A stretch of 64,000 nt of DNA from Thermoplasmata archaeon (GTDB lineage: Archaea > Thermoplasmatota > Thermoplasmata > Methanomassiliicoccales > Methanomethylophilaceae), in contig SUSV01000002.1 in assembly GCA_015063245.1 (NCBI GenBank), positions 62,001-126,000 of the forward strand, read 5' to 3'. Positions 27,981-36,383 of the stretch are shown one piece after another; the stretch's first letter is position 1; every line of letters starts with the position of its first letter. The notes below the pieces were generated by a model. The model was not told where the DNA came from. It did not search any database and worked only from the letters and a program-made list of their open reading frames with translations. The position numbers were made by a program, and so were the translations under genes.

Positions 27981-29268
27981 AGAGTGGTCCGAAGACCCTG
28001 TTCCCTAATCGGAATCGGTCATTTTCAGTCTGGTTTTCTTCCTGCCCGATGACGCCCTTCTCCTTCAGTTTCGATTCTATCCTGTCGGCCAGCGAGTTGA
28101 TCCTGTTATCCAAGGGTTTGAACACAAGCCATATTCTGAGCTTATCGATGATTATGCATACAGCGAACACCAGCAGCGTGCATGCCACGGCATATAGCGG
28201 AAACATCTCATCCGCGAACATCTCGTCCATGTGCAGCCATGGTTTCCATATCAGATGCTTCAGTAAGATTGATTCGTGAATCAGATACACGGCCAGCGTA
28301 GATGCGGCCACCCAGTTGATCGCCTTGGAGTGTCTGGGCCTCATGTTGAGGAATGTCAGGAACATACCTAATGCGAAGAACAGTTCAGTGATGCTCATCC
28401 TTTCACGGAAGTATTCAACTCCGACTCCGAACCCGTAAAGCGACAGCGACCAGAACGCATGCACATACAGCATGACGACAATCCCGGCAGCCAGGACGAT
28501 CTTCCTCCTGGTTGTGAGATAGAGTATCGTGAACAGCAGGAGCAGTCCTACGAACACGACGAAGTACAGGTAACTGTACTCCAGCGGGCCGTCGTAACAG
28601 TAGAATGCCAAAGAATATGCCAGTACTATGTCGGCAGCCAATGAGAATACGGTCAGCGCGACCCCGTTGCCGAAGCTCGAGGTCAGAGGTTTCGGATGGA
28701 GCCTGATATATCCTGCGATCAGGTACATCGTGACCGCCGTTCCGAACGCGGTGACGAACCTTCCGGTACCTATCGTCGAATACTGGATGTATGTGAGGAA
28801 GAACATGACCCCGCACAGCAGGAGATGCTGTCTCTCGTTGATCCTATGCAGGACCATGTTGATGAACGGGGATACAATCATCAGCCCCAGATACGCATCC
28901 ATGAACCACCACTGGGACGTGACGATCGGGAACAGGCTCTTGATCATGCGTTCCGGAGGGACCGATACTCCGCAGGCGATACATATGGCCAATATCACGA
29001 ATGAGTAGAACCATATCTCCAGAACCAATCTCAGGAGCTTCTTCACAGTGATCTTCTGATTGACCATGAAGTATCCGCTTATCAGGAAGAATATCAGAAC
29101 TCCGAACTGTCCGCAGAATTTCTGCATCGCATAGACTACCACATTGAGATCAGGTTCGTCAGGTAGGTCTATTCCACCGAACATGGAGATGTGGTGGAAC
29201 ACAATCATAAGCATGCAGATAATACGGAGCAGTTCCAGGTTGGAGTTTCTGGCTGAGGAAGAGCTCAT
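27979..29268 (-). CDS. Acyltransferase family 3 membrane protein (OafA-like)
   Basis: A 429-residue protein from the ATG at 29268, chosen because 'SNLELLRIICMLMIVFHHISMFGG' is the standard N terminus and a TATA-like box lies at 29297-29306. It has about ten helices. The conserved histidine pair is in 'IVFHHIS' and 'VLIFFLISGYFM' follows. Family members put acetyl or other acyl groups on surface polysaccharides. At the edge of the glycan locus it probably modifies the same polymer. The C-terminal ~40 residues are a soluble charged tail. Confidence 0.85.
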   Translation of the reverse strand: MSSSSARNSNLELLRIICMLMIVFHHISMFGGIDLPDEPDLNVVVYAMQKFCGQFGVLIFFLISGYFMVNQKITVKKLLRLVLEIWFYSFVILAICIACGVSVPPERMIKSLFPIVTSQWWFMDAYLGLMIVSPFINMVLHRINERQHLLLCGVMFFLTYIQYSTIGTGRFVTAFGTAVTMYLIAGYIRLHPKPLTSSFGNGVALTVFSLAADIVLAYSLAFYCYDGPLEYSYLYFVVFVGLLLLFTILYLTTRRKIVLAAGIVVMLYVHAFWSLSLYGFGVGVEYFRERMSITELFFALGMFLTFLNMRPRHSKAINWVAASTLAVYLIHESILLKHLIWKPWLHMDEMFADEMFPLYAVACTLLVFAVCIIIDKLRIWLVFKPLDNRINSLADRIESKLKEKGVIGQEENQTENDRFRLGNRVFGPL

Positions 29269-29296
29269 TATGAACGGAATGGTTTCCAGTCGTATG

Positions 29297-29306
29297 CTAT
29301 AAAAGA
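29297..29306 (-). promoter_or_regulatory. TATA-like box of the acyltransferase gene
   Basis: The minus strand has TTCTTTTATAG 29-38 bp before the ATG at 29268, giving a leader of a few bases at most. Confidence 0.45.
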
Positions 29307-29412
29307 ATTTATTACCAGTATTATCCAATTAACGGTTGTTAAAGCCGACAGGTCTTCAGTGACCGGGAATGCTTTAGGATGTTTCCATTCATCTTTTTCA
29401 GCAGGTTATTAC

Positions 29413-29421
29413 TTTTTATAT
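29413..29421 (+). promoter_or_regulatory. TATA-like box of the L7Ae operon
   Basis: TTTTTATATA predicts a start near 29440-29445 and so an unusually long leader of about 60 nt before the L7Ae start codon, unlike the leaderless genes around it. Confidence 0.5.
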
Positions 29422-29444
29422 AGGTAGAAGATAACCGAATCCTG

Positions 29445-29499
29445 CTCTTACAGAGCCGATGAATGATGAAGGCGTCTTTGTACGCCCGAAAGAGGTAAT
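29445..29499 (+). promoter_or_regulatory. Structured leader of the L7Ae mRNA
   Basis: Within the leader, CTCTT (29445-29449) can pair with AAGAG (29490-29494), which overlaps the ribosome site GAGGTAATTGA. Inside this lies TGATGA (29464-29469), a GGCG/CGCC stem (29471-29474 with 29483-29486) and CGA, an arrangement resembling a C/D-type kink-turn, the RNA motif bound by L7Ae. Pairings are seen by eye; the kink-turn is inferred. Confidence 0.35.
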
Positions 29500-29503
29500 T
29501 GAA

Positions 29504-29869
29504 ATGTCTGTATTTGTTAAATTCGAGACACCCAAGGAGCTCTCTGACAAGGCTTACGCACTGGCAGAGGCTGCAAGGGACGGCGGAAAGATCAAGAAGG
29601 GAACCAACGAGGTCACAAAGGCTGTCGAGCGCGGAGCCGCAGCAATGGTCATCATGGCCGTTGATGTCGAGCCCCCAGAGATCCTCGCACACATGCCTGC
29701 TCTCTGTGACGAGAGGAACGTTCCCTACGTGTACGTTCCCAGCAAGGTCGAGCTTGGAGCCGCAATCGGACTCAACAAGCCCGCAGCATCCGTCGCCATC
29801 ATGGATGTCGGAAAGGGAAAAGCACTTTGTGATGAGATCGCACAGGCTACAGCAGCACTCAAGAACTGA
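29504..29869 (+). CDS. rpl7ae: Ribosomal protein L7Ae / kink-turn RNA-binding protein
   Basis: A 121-residue protein with '[39 protein letters not shown]', the L7Ae RNA-binding core, and '[13 protein letters not shown]'. It binds kink-turns in 23S rRNA, C/D and H/ACA guide RNAs and RNase P. The ATG at 29504 is preceded by a strong GAGGTAATTGA ribosome site. It is first gene of the classical archaeal cluster L7Ae-S28e-L24e-Ndk-aIF5B. The structured leader suggests it may bind its own mRNA. Confidence 0.95.
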   Translation: MSVFVKFETPKELSDKAYALAEAARDGGKIKKGTNEVTKAVERGAAAMVIMAVDVEPPEILAHMPALCDERNVPYVYVPSKVELGAAIGLNKPAASVAIMDVGKGKALCDEIAQATAALKN

Positions 29870-29879
29870 GGTGAGCTGA

Positions 29880-30092
29880 ATGGTCGACACTGACAGCATC
29901 CCTTCTGAAGTCGTTGAGATCATCGGAAGGACCGGAATGACCGGCGAGGCAACTCAGGTCAAGGTCCGTGTTCTCGATGGACGCGACAAGGGAAGGATCA
30001 TTACAAGGAACATCATGGGTCCTGTCAGAATGGGTGACATCCTCATGCTGAGGGAGACATCCAGAGAAGCCAGGAAACTGGGCATGAGGTGA
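29880..30092 (+). CDS. rps28e: Ribosomal protein S28e
   Basis: A 70-residue OB-fold protein with '[28 protein letters not shown]' and the invariant C-terminal '[11 protein letters not shown]'. It sits in the small-subunit head near the mRNA exit channel. It lies 10 bp after L7Ae with a GAGGTGAGC ribosome site overlapping the L7Ae stop region, as in other archaea. Confidence 0.95.
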   Translation: MVDTDSIPSEVVEIIGRTGMTGEATQVKVRVLDGRDKGRIITRNIMGPVRMGDILMLRETSREARKLGMR

Positions 30093-30097
30093 TTTCG

Positions 30098-30319
30098 ATG
30101 GTAGACACATCCAAGAGATGCTCTTTCTGCGGAGCACCTATCGAGCCCGGAACCGGTAAGATGTACGTCAAGAAGGACGGAACCATCCTCCTCTTCGACA
30201 CCAACAAGTGCTACAAGAACATGATCCAGCTCAAGAGGGTCGCTCGTACAACCGAGTGGACCGAGAAGGCAGCCATCGAGAAGGCAGCCAGGCTCAAGGC
30301 AGCTGAGAAGAAGGAGTGA
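30098..30319 (+). CDS. rpl24e: Ribosomal protein L24e
   Basis: A 73-residue protein with the four-cysteine zinc ribbon of L24e, though only '[13 protein letters not shown]' and one later cysteine ('NKCYKN') are evident. '[17 protein letters not shown]' is highly typical. The ATG at 30098 follows a perfect GAGGTGAT ribosome site at 30086-30093, better than the track's 30089. It binds 23S rRNA near the subunit interface. Confidence 0.95.
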   Translation: MVDTSKRCSFCGAPIEPGTGKMYVKKDGTILLFDTNKCYKNMIQLKRVARTTEWTEKAAIEKAARLKAAEKKE

Positions 30320-30324
30320 GTTCC

Positions 30325-30780
30325 ATGGCTATGGAGCAGACCTACCTTATGGTCAAACCCGACGGAGTCCAGCGCGGACTCTGCGGAGAGATCCTCTCAC
30401 GCTTCGAGAAGAAAGGGCTCAAGATCGTCGGACTCAAGTTCATGGTCATCTCCAAGGAGGTTGCCGAGAACCACTACGGCGAGCACAAGGGAAAGCCCTT
30501 CTTCCCCTCACTGATCAGCTACATCACCTCCGGACCCGTCATGGCGATGGTCCTCGAGGGAGAGGATGCAGTTCAGATCTGCAGGAACATGATGGGAAAG
30601 ACCAAACCTATCGAGTCCGCCCCCGGAACCATCCGCGGCGACTACGCTATGGTCACTGGTTGCAACATCATCCACGGATCCGATTCAGTCGAGTCTGCAA
30701 AGAGGGAGATCTCCATCTTCTTCAAGCCCGAGGAACTTGTCACATACGACAGGACCGCGGACAAGTGGATCTACGAGTGA
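30325..30780 (+). CDS. ndk: Nucleoside diphosphate kinase
   Basis: A 151-residue protein of normal Ndk length. '[18 protein letters not shown]' opens the ferredoxin-like fold, and '[16 protein letters not shown]' near residue 117 contains the phosphorylated histidine. It transfers phosphate between nucleoside di- and triphosphates. GGAGTGA five bases before 30325 decides that start over 30316. It is in the L7Ae operon, followed by a CCCCTC-TGGAAG-GAGGGG hairpin. Confidence 0.95.
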   Translation: MAMEQTYLMVKPDGVQRGLCGEILSRFEKKGLKIVGLKFMVISKEVAENHYGEHKGKPFFPSLISYITSGPVMAMVLEGEDAVQICRNMMGKTKPIESAPGTIRGDYAMVTGCNIIHGSDSVESAKREISIFFKPEELVTYDRTADKWIYE

Positions 30781-30802
30781 AGCACTCAGGATAAAACTCA
30801 TT

Positions 30803-30820
30803 CCCCTCTGGAAGGAGGGG
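30803..30820 (+). terminator. Stem-loop after ndk
   Basis: CCCCTC and GAGGGG form a 6-bp stem 22 bp after the ndk stop. A mild T-rich stretch follows further downstream. It probably ends or processes the ribosomal-protein transcript before infB. Confidence 0.4.
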
Positions 30821-30902
30821 TTCAACTTTCATCAGAAACCATTCTGGATGAACATCCTTTTATTGGGATGAGTCGATTAATAACCCATGGATTGTGGTGG
30901 CT

Positions 30903-32651
30903 ATGGCAATAAGACAACCAGTTGTGAGCGTTCTTGGTCACGTGGATCACGGTAAGACCAAACTTTTGGACAGGATTAGGGGAACATCGGTTCAGGCCCG
31001 CGAGGCAGGAGCCATCACGCAGCACATAGGTGCTACGGAAGTCCCCATAGAGCACATCTACAAGGTATGCCACCAGCTGATCGGGGCGAAGAAGTTCAAC
31101 GTCCCCGGTCTTCTTTTCATAGACACCCCGGGACACCATTCCTTCATCACGCTCCGTGCAAGGGGAGGTTCCCTCGCGGACATCGCCGTCCTTGTCATAG
31201 ACATTAGGGAAGGGCTGATGCCCCAGACCATCGAATCCATACGCATCCTGAGGCAGTACAAGACCCCGTTCGTCATCGCTCTGAACAAGGTCGATACCAT
31301 CGAGGGATGGATCTCCGAGGAGGGAAGGCCCTTCATCATCTCGGAGAAGCAGCAGCAGGCCCACACCATCGAGGTCTTCAACGAGAAGCTCTACACGATA
31401 ATAGCACAGCTCTCCGAGCAGGGCATCTATGCCGACAGGTATGACAGGATCGACGATTTCACGAAGAACGTCGCGCTCGTCCCCATCTCAGCAAAGGAGG
31501 GCGAGGGAGTGCCTGATTTGTTATTAGTCCTCATCGGTCTGGCACAGCGTTTCCTCGAGTCGCAGCTCGAGAAAGGAGAGGGTCCTGGAAAGGGTACGAT
31601 CCTGGAGATCAAGGAGGAGAGGGGACTCGGAAAGACCCTCGACATGATCCTCTATTCGGGTACGATCAAGAAGGGTGACACGGTCGCTCTCGGAACGAGA
31701 GGGGCTCCCGTGGTCACTAAGGTAAAAGCAATCCTCAAACCCAAGCCGCTCGACGAGATACGCGATCCCAGGGACAGGTTCGATTCCGTCCCCGTCCTCC
31801 ATGCGGCGGCAGGAGTCAAGATCTCATGCCAGAACGTCGAGGGAGTGATCGCAGGAGCACCCATGCTCGTCGTCAAGAACGAGAAGGACCCGGCAATCAA
31901 GACCCTCCAGGAGGAGTCCACAGTCAAGATCGAGACGTCCGAGAACGGAATCTCGATCAAAGCCGACGCCGTCGGTTCGCTCGAGGCATTGGCATTCGAG
32001 GCCAAGGCAAACGAGATCTCTATCAGGAAATACGGTGTCGGGGAGATCACCCGCAGGGACATCGTCGAGGCGGCATACGGAGACAAGAAGAACTGCGTGC
32101 TGCTGGGATTCAATTCGGAGCTCTCGAAGGATGCCGAGGCCGAGCTGGCCAACCACCCGGAGCTCAAGGTCATCACAAACCAGATCGTCTACAAGCTCAT
32201 CGAGGATTACCTCGAATGGGTGGACGAGACCAAGAGGCAGGCAGAGGGAGACAAGAGGGCGGAATTCTCATTCCCCGCCAAGTTCAAGATCCTGCCCAAC
32301 TGCATATTCCGTGCGAGCAAACCCGCCATCGTCGGAGTCAGGGTCCTTGCAGGAAGGATAAGGCCCGGAGAGAACCTCATCGGTCCCGACGGAAGGGACT
32401 GCGGAAGGATCAAATCCATCCACACGGGCGAGGACACCCTGAAAGAGGCCAAGCAGGGGGAGGAAGTAGCTGTCGGAATCGACGGCGTGACCGCCGGCAG
32501 GCAGATCAACGAGGAGGACATCATCTACGTGGACCTCATCGGTTCCTCGATCAAGCCCCTGAAGGAGTTGGACCTCAACGACGATGAGAAAATGGCCATG
32601 GAAGAGGTCATCGCCATCAAGCGTAAGGACGAGCCCTTCTGGGGTATGTGA
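30903..32651 (+). CDS. infB: Translation initiation factor aIF5B
   Basis: A 582-residue GTPase. The G domain starts '[22 protein letters not shown]' (P loop), then 'IDTPGHHSF' (G3) and 'ALNKVD' (G4). Domain II follows near residue 230 ('GTILEIKEERGLGKTLDMILYSG'), then domain III and a C-terminal beta-barrel and helix. It promotes subunit joining and initiator tRNA positioning. The ATG at 30903 gives the family N terminus; GTG codons at 30894 and 30897 would add two or three residues and act poorly as starts. The next gene overlaps its stop by one base. Confidence 0.95.
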   Translation: MAIRQPVVSVLGHVDHGKTKLLDRIRGTSVQAREAGAITQHIGATEVPIEHIYKVCHQLIGAKKFNVPGLLFIDTPGHHSFITLRARGGSLADIAVLVIDIREGLMPQTIESIRILRQYKTPFVIALNKVDTIEGWISEEGRPFIISEKQQQAHTIEVFNEKLYTIIAQLSEQGIYADRYDRIDDFTKNVALVPISAKEGEGVPDLLLVLIGLAQRFLESQLEKGEGPGKGTILEIKEERGLGKTLDMILYSGTIKKGDTVALGTRGAPVVTKVKAILKPKPLDEIRDPRDRFDSVPVLHAAAGVKISCQNVEGVIAGAPMLVVKNEKDPAIKTLQEESTVKIETSENGISIKADAVGSLEALAFEAKANEISIRKYGVGEITRRDIVEAAYGDKKNCVLLGFNSELSKDAEAELANHPELKVITNQIVYKLIEDYLEWVDETKRQAEGDKRAEFSFPAKFKILPNCIFRASKPAIVGVRVLAGRIRPGENLIGPDGRDCGRIKSIHTGEDTLKEAKQGEEVAVGIDGVTAGRQINEEDIIYVDLIGSSIKPLKELDLNDDEKMAMEEVIAIKRKDEPFWGM

Positions 32652-33028
32652 TGAAGGTCTACTACGCCAGAGCGGTGGACAGCCGCGATTGGGACGAGGT
32701 CCAATCCTGCAGGGATAAGGTCATTGATCTCTTCTCGGAGCACGGCCACGAGGTCATCAACGATTTCTCCGACGGTTACGTTTCGGACAAGGAGCTGGTG
32801 GAATCTCAGCTCGCCAACATCAGGAGATGCGACATCCTTGTCGCGGATCTCTCCATAGTGAATCATCCGTATGTCGGGTGCATCGGCGAGATCATCTATG
32901 CGCACCAGATGGGCAAGAAGGTGTACGTGGTATACGGCGAACATACGCATCTGCTGAAGAGGCCATGGCTCACCTATCATGTAGACGGGTTCTATAAGAC
33001 CTATTCCGAATTGATCAGATCAATCTGA
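32651..33028 (+). CDS. Nucleoside 2-deoxyribosyltransferase-like protein
   Basis: A 125-residue protein, start fused to the infB stop as TGATG, so translationally coupled. It has 'MKVYYARAVDSRDWDEVQ', then 'DFSDGYVSDKELVESQLANIRRCDILVADLSIVNHPYVGCIGEIIYAHQMGKKVYVV', the pattern of the NDT/DUF4406-like fold with 'ADLS' and a glutamate in 'GCIGEIIYA'. Relatives cleave N-glycosidic bonds of nucleosides, but many archaeal members are uncharacterised. Its end overlaps the convergent GT-C gene by 9 bp. Confidence 0.7.
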   Translation: MKVYYARAVDSRDWDEVQSCRDKVIDLFSEHGHEVINDFSDGYVSDKELVESQLANIRRCDILVADLSIVNHPYVGCIGEIIYAHQMGKKVYVVYGEHTHLLKRPWLTYHVDGFYKTYSELIRSI

Positions 33029-34372
33029 ATCCGTCAGGGCAGAATTATCCTTATCCCTATGTTCGGAAACAAGCCTCTTGAGATATCCGTAGTTGATTCC
33101 GAAGTGGTCCAATACGATCACAGCCGCTATCAGCACAGCGAGCTCCTCCAGCCCGTTACCTATCACCATCAGCAGGTTGTATACGAAATTGCCGTTACCG
33201 TAGAAGGCGTCATAGAGAGATACGAACGAGTCGAATGATATCAGATGGTCATACATGGTGACCGAGACCATCTCCGATCCCAAATGGAGGATCTGTGCTA
33301 TCGTGCACCCGATCATCAGGATGGCCAGGGGGATGTACATCCTCCTGTCAAACATGAGTGCACCGATTATCAGGAACGGCATCAGCAGGATCAGATACTG
33401 CGGCGCACCAGTGTTCTGGAAGATGATGATCACGGCGATAACCATGAACCAGAGGAACTGGCGATCCAGATTCTCCGCATCCGTCTTCTGTCTCATGAAT
33501 ACGACGGCCGCCACGATGCTCAGGATGAAGATGAACGAGTAGACCAGGACGTCATGGTACTTCGAGATGAATCCTGTCGATTCATCAGAACCCCCGGCAC
33601 GGTCGGTGAGGAAGCTGATGCTGTCCAGCAGAGTTCCGTTCAGGATCACCGGCAGCATTATGACGGCAGTGGCGATCCCGGCGCCCAGCACAGCTTTGAG
33701 CAGTCTCGGTTTCCAATTATCCTTATCCTTGAGGATATAGCACACCAGGAGGAATATCAGGAATACGGGGAACAGCTTGAGAAGCACTGCCATCGCGAAC
33801 ATCACTCCCGCCAGGAAATCATACTTCTTGATGAGCATGCAGAAGCAGAGCAGCGTCATCAAGGCCGAGAACGAATCGAACATCGCGCCCATGGATGAGA
33901 CTGCGATGACGTTGATTCCCAGGAAGAACAAGGCAAAACCCATCTTGGCCTTTACCTTATCATCTGTGAAATAATCGACGATCCAGTAGATCATCAGAGA
34001 TGCCAGCAGATCCAATATCGTCAGGAAGATGGTGAACACCAGGTTGAATGTGGGCGTGGTGATGCTGCCCTCTTCCTCCATCTCCTCCATGAACAGCAGC
34101 TCTGTGAAGAAGTCCCCGAGGGAATCGACACCGAGGTGCTCGATAATCTCAGCGAATACAGCGAGATAATACCCCCAGACCGGAGGATAGTAGTATCCCG
34201 CCACACCGTACAGTCCGTTCCCTCCGTCGATGTTGGTGATGGTGAAGACCCATGCCGTGATGTCGTTGACGAATGTGACATAATAGCCGAGGACCAGTCT
34301 GATTATGATTCCTGCTATTATCACGATGAATAGGCCTTTGCAGAGGAATCTCTCGTCATCGAAGAATCTCAT
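33020..34372 (-). CDS. GT-C-like polytopic membrane protein, copy C of a triplicated pair
   Basis: A 450-residue protein with about 11 helices. The first loop has '[33 protein letters not shown]', the acidic-loop plus YYPP pattern of lipid-phosphate-dependent mannosyltransferases. Other shared blocks are 'AMFDSFSALMTLLCF', 'LLKLFPVFLIFLL' and 'GAPQYLILLMPFLII'. Its start overlaps the stop of the upstream exoprotein gene by 4 nt (ATGA). Paralogues at 36384-37715 and 38796-40127 have the same blocks and same partner, so the pair is a functional unit. A sugar-transfer role is inferred from the fold pattern. Confidence 0.72.
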   Translation of the reverse strand: MRFFDDERFLCKGLFIVIIAGIIIRLVLGYYVTFVNDITAWVFTITNIDGGNGLYGVAGYYYPPVWGYYLAVFAEIIEHLGVDSLGDFFTELLFMEEMEEEGSITTPTFNLVFTIFLTILDLLASLMIYWIVDYFTDDKVKAKMGFALFFLGINVIAVSSMGAMFDSFSALMTLLCFCMLIKKYDFLAGVMFAMAVLLKLFPVFLIFLLVCYILKDKDNWKPRLLKAVLGAGIATAVIMLPVILNGTLLDSISFLTDRAGGSDESTGFISKYHDVLVYSFIFILSIVAAVVFMRQKTDAENLDRQFLWFMVIAVIIIFQNTGAPQYLILLMPFLIIGALMFDRRMYIPLAILMIGCTIAQILHLGSEMVSVTMYDHLISFDSFVSLYDAFYGNGNFVYNLLMVIGNGLEELAVLIAAVIVLDHFGINYGYLKRLVSEHRDKDNSALTDSD

Positions 34373-35409
34373 CCGGCCACCTCATGATATTGGCAGAATA
34401 CCGTGTTGTCCCTGCCCAGTATGACGAACACCGAATCTCCTTTCATGACCGTTCCTTCGGCCGTGCCGTTCACCGAACCCGATGCGTGATCCACCAGTAC
34501 CGACTCCGGTCCGATCCCTGAGGATATTATCTGAGCGAGGTCAAGACGCTGGCGTATGGAGTAATCCCCGCCCATTATACAGATCATCCCGTCACCGCAG
34601 GCAACTAGAGTTGATGTGCAGCGAGTCCCATCCGTACGGCCGATGCAGAGATGTACCGAATCAGACGGCAGGAGGGATTCTATGACGCCGAAGGACAATC
34701 CGTGATTCATGAGGCAGAGCTCATCGCAGAGGTCCTTCTCTTCGATCATGCGCAGGACCTTGGGGTCGTCTTCGGCGATCTTCCCGTCATCGACGCATTC
34801 GGAGCCCAGGAAGAGCGTTGTCCCGTTGGGTACAGAGACCAGGTCATTCGGAGTGGATATGTAATTTCCGATCATGCCCCCGACCCAGTACAGCCTGCCT
34901 CCGGTCTTGATCCAATTCAGTATCTTTGGATTACTCTCATCATCATATACCGTATCCGGAATGGCGCCCGAGAGCATGATCAGGGCGTAGCCTTTGCCGG
35001 GGTTATCGTCAGCCATTATCCTTTCAAGATCGTGGGCATCAACAACTTCGACGTTCTCGAGGTCCCTGACCATCAAAGTACCGAAGAGCTGCTGTACGTA
35101 GTACTTCTCGTTCAGATCCCTTGCTCCTTTGGAAGCAAGACCGTTCTTGGCCGCCGACTGATAATCCTCATCGAAGTAGATGTACACCTTTTCCGGCGTA
35201 TCGAACGTGTTGTTGAAGGAAAGCACATCATAGGTGTGGGCACCGGGGCTTTCCAGTTCGAAATGGACAGCATCACCATCGACAGAGATCGATGATGAAT
35301 AGTCGTCATGTGAACTTGTGATGACGATGATCTCGCCGACAAGCATCACGGCTATCAGAATGACGGTCAATGCCAGCGGGAAATGCTTCTTGAAATCCAC
35401 ATCGCTCAA
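34369..35409 (-). CDS. Membrane-anchored exoprotein, copy C of a triplicated pair
   Basis: A 346-residue protein with one N-terminal helix (about residues 12-31) followed by 'SSHDDYSSSISVDGD' at the outer face. The middle has a Rossmann-like segment 'KGYALIMLSGAIPDTVY ... ILNWIKTGGRLYWVGG' that resembles GATase1-like/DUF4350 periplasmic domains. Near residue 285 is 'GDGMICIMGGDYSIRQRLDLAQIISSGI'. The C terminus is beta-rich ('GDSVFVILGRDNTVF'). No catalytic triad is obvious. Paralogues are at 37712-38746 and 40124-41146, each followed by a GT-C-like gene with a 4-nt overlap. Confidence 0.65.
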   Translation of the reverse strand: MSDVDFKKHFPLALTVILIAVMLVGEIIVITSSHDDYSSSISVDGDAVHFELESPGAHTYDVLSFNNTFDTPEKVYIYFDEDYQSAAKNGLASKGARDLNEKYYVQQLFGTLMVRDLENVEVVDAHDLERIMADDNPGKGYALIMLSGAIPDTVYDDESNPKILNWIKTGGRLYWVGGMIGNYISTPNDLVSVPNGTTLFLGSECVDDGKIAEDDPKVLRMIEEKDLCDELCLMNHGLSFGVIESLLPSDSVHLCIGRTDGTRCTSTLVACGDGMICIMGGDYSIRQRLDLAQIISSGIGPESVLVDHASGSVNGTAEGTVMKGDSVFVILGRDNTVFCQYHEVAG

Positions 35410-35497
35410 GTTCAGATTATCCTGTTGATTGATGAAACGGATTCATAAAATAATTTGTCATCCCGAAGGGATGCAGGGGTTCGATTCAAAAAGGATG

Positions 35498-35515
35498 GTG
35501 GGGACATGGCCCCAC
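35498..35515 (-). terminator. Stem-loop after the ADTH synthase gene
   Basis: GTGGGG-ACATGG-CCCCAC forms a 6-bp stem 6 bp past the stop of the 35521-36312 gene. No clear U tract follows. Confidence 0.35.
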
Positions 35516-35520
35516 ATCAA

Positions 35521-36312
35521 TCAGCGAAGATGTTTAGCGGCTTCCTCGACTGTGGCACCGTGGAGGACGATATCCGATACCGCGCTCATCATGCCACGGA
35601 CGTTCTTGTGCTGGAAGATGTTCCTTCCCATGGACACTCCGTGTCCTCCGGCTTCCAGCGAGTCGTGGACCATGTTGAGCACGTCCATATCGGATTCCAT
35701 CTTGGGTCCTCCCGCGATGACGACTGGGACGACGGCTCCTTTGACTACGTCCCTGAACGTGTCTATGTCCCCGGTGTAGCTGCATTTGACGATGTCCGCA
35801 CCGAGCTCCGTCGCGACCCTTGCCGCATGCGCTATGGCCTGGGGGTCGAAGGAGTCCTTGATCTTGGGTCCGCGGGGGTATGCCATGACGACCAGGGGCA
35901 TTCCCCACTGGTGGCATTTCATAGATACCATTCCGAGGTCCGACAGCATCTGAGGCTCGCACTCGGCTCCGACGTTGATGTGCATGGACACGGCATCGGC
36001 TCCCATCGTCAGCGCCTCCTCGACGGTCGAGACGAGCACCTTGTTGTTGGAGTTGACTCCGATATCGGTGGACGCGGAAAGGTGGAGGATCAGACCGACA
36101 TCGTGACCTGATGTCCTATGGCCCAGAGGGACGATTCCCTTATGCATCAGAACGGCTGTCGCGCCGCCCTCTACAACATCCTCCACTGTGCTCTTCATAT
36201 CAGTGAGGCCTGCAATCGGGCCTACGCTTATCCCATGGTCCATAGGCACTATGACGGCATTGCCGCTCGCTCTGTCCATGATCCTTTCGATTCTGATGTT
36301 CTTTCCGTACAT
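35521..36312 (-). CDS. ADTH synthase / class I aldolase family (aromatic amino acid pathway)
   Basis: A 263-residue barrel similar to 2-amino-3,7-dideoxy-D-threo-hept-6-ulosonate synthase (MJ0400 type). The start at 36312 gives '[27 protein letters not shown]', the family opening. '[12 protein letters not shown]' near residue 147, '[10 protein letters not shown]' near residue 176 with the Schiff-base lysine, and '[11 protein letters not shown]' are conserved. It makes the precursor of dehydroquinate in archaea lacking DAHP synthase. An upstream TATA box predicts transcription starting at a perfect inverted repeat (36322-36340). It lies between two copies of the exoprotein/GT-C unit with no clear metabolic link to them. 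Confidence 0.85.
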   Translation of the reverse strand: MYGKNIRIERIMDRASGNAVIVPMDHGISVGPIAGLTDMKSTVEDVVEGGATAVLMHKGIVPLGHRTSGHDVGLILHLSASTDIGVNSNNKVLVSTVEEALTMGADAVSMHINVGAECEPQMLSDLGMVSMKCHQWGMPLVVMAYPRGPKIKDSFDPQAIAHAARVATELGADIVKCSYTGDIDTFRDVVKGAVVPVVIAGGPKMESDMDVLNMVHDSLEAGGHGVSMGRNIFQHKNVRGMMSAVSDIVLHGATVEEAAKHLR

Positions 36313-36321
36313 TTCAGTCAA

Positions 36322-36340
36322 CGTGCTACGTGTTAGCACG
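36322..36340 (-). promoter_or_regulatory. Inverted repeat at the ADTH synthase start site
   Basis: CGTGCTA-CGTGT-TAGCACG is a perfect 7-bp inverted repeat 10 bp before the ATG. With a TATA-like TATCTTAAATATC at 36359-36371, transcription should begin inside it. It could be a repressor operator or a leader hairpin. Confidence 0.45.
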
Positions 36341-36383
36341 CATCACTATAGACAACTGATATTTAAGATATTCTCCGAATCTC

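Noticed and set aside
35474-35486. tRNA T-loop-like GGTTCGATTC
   Set aside because: No acceptor or anticodon stem around it; it is in a short spacer.
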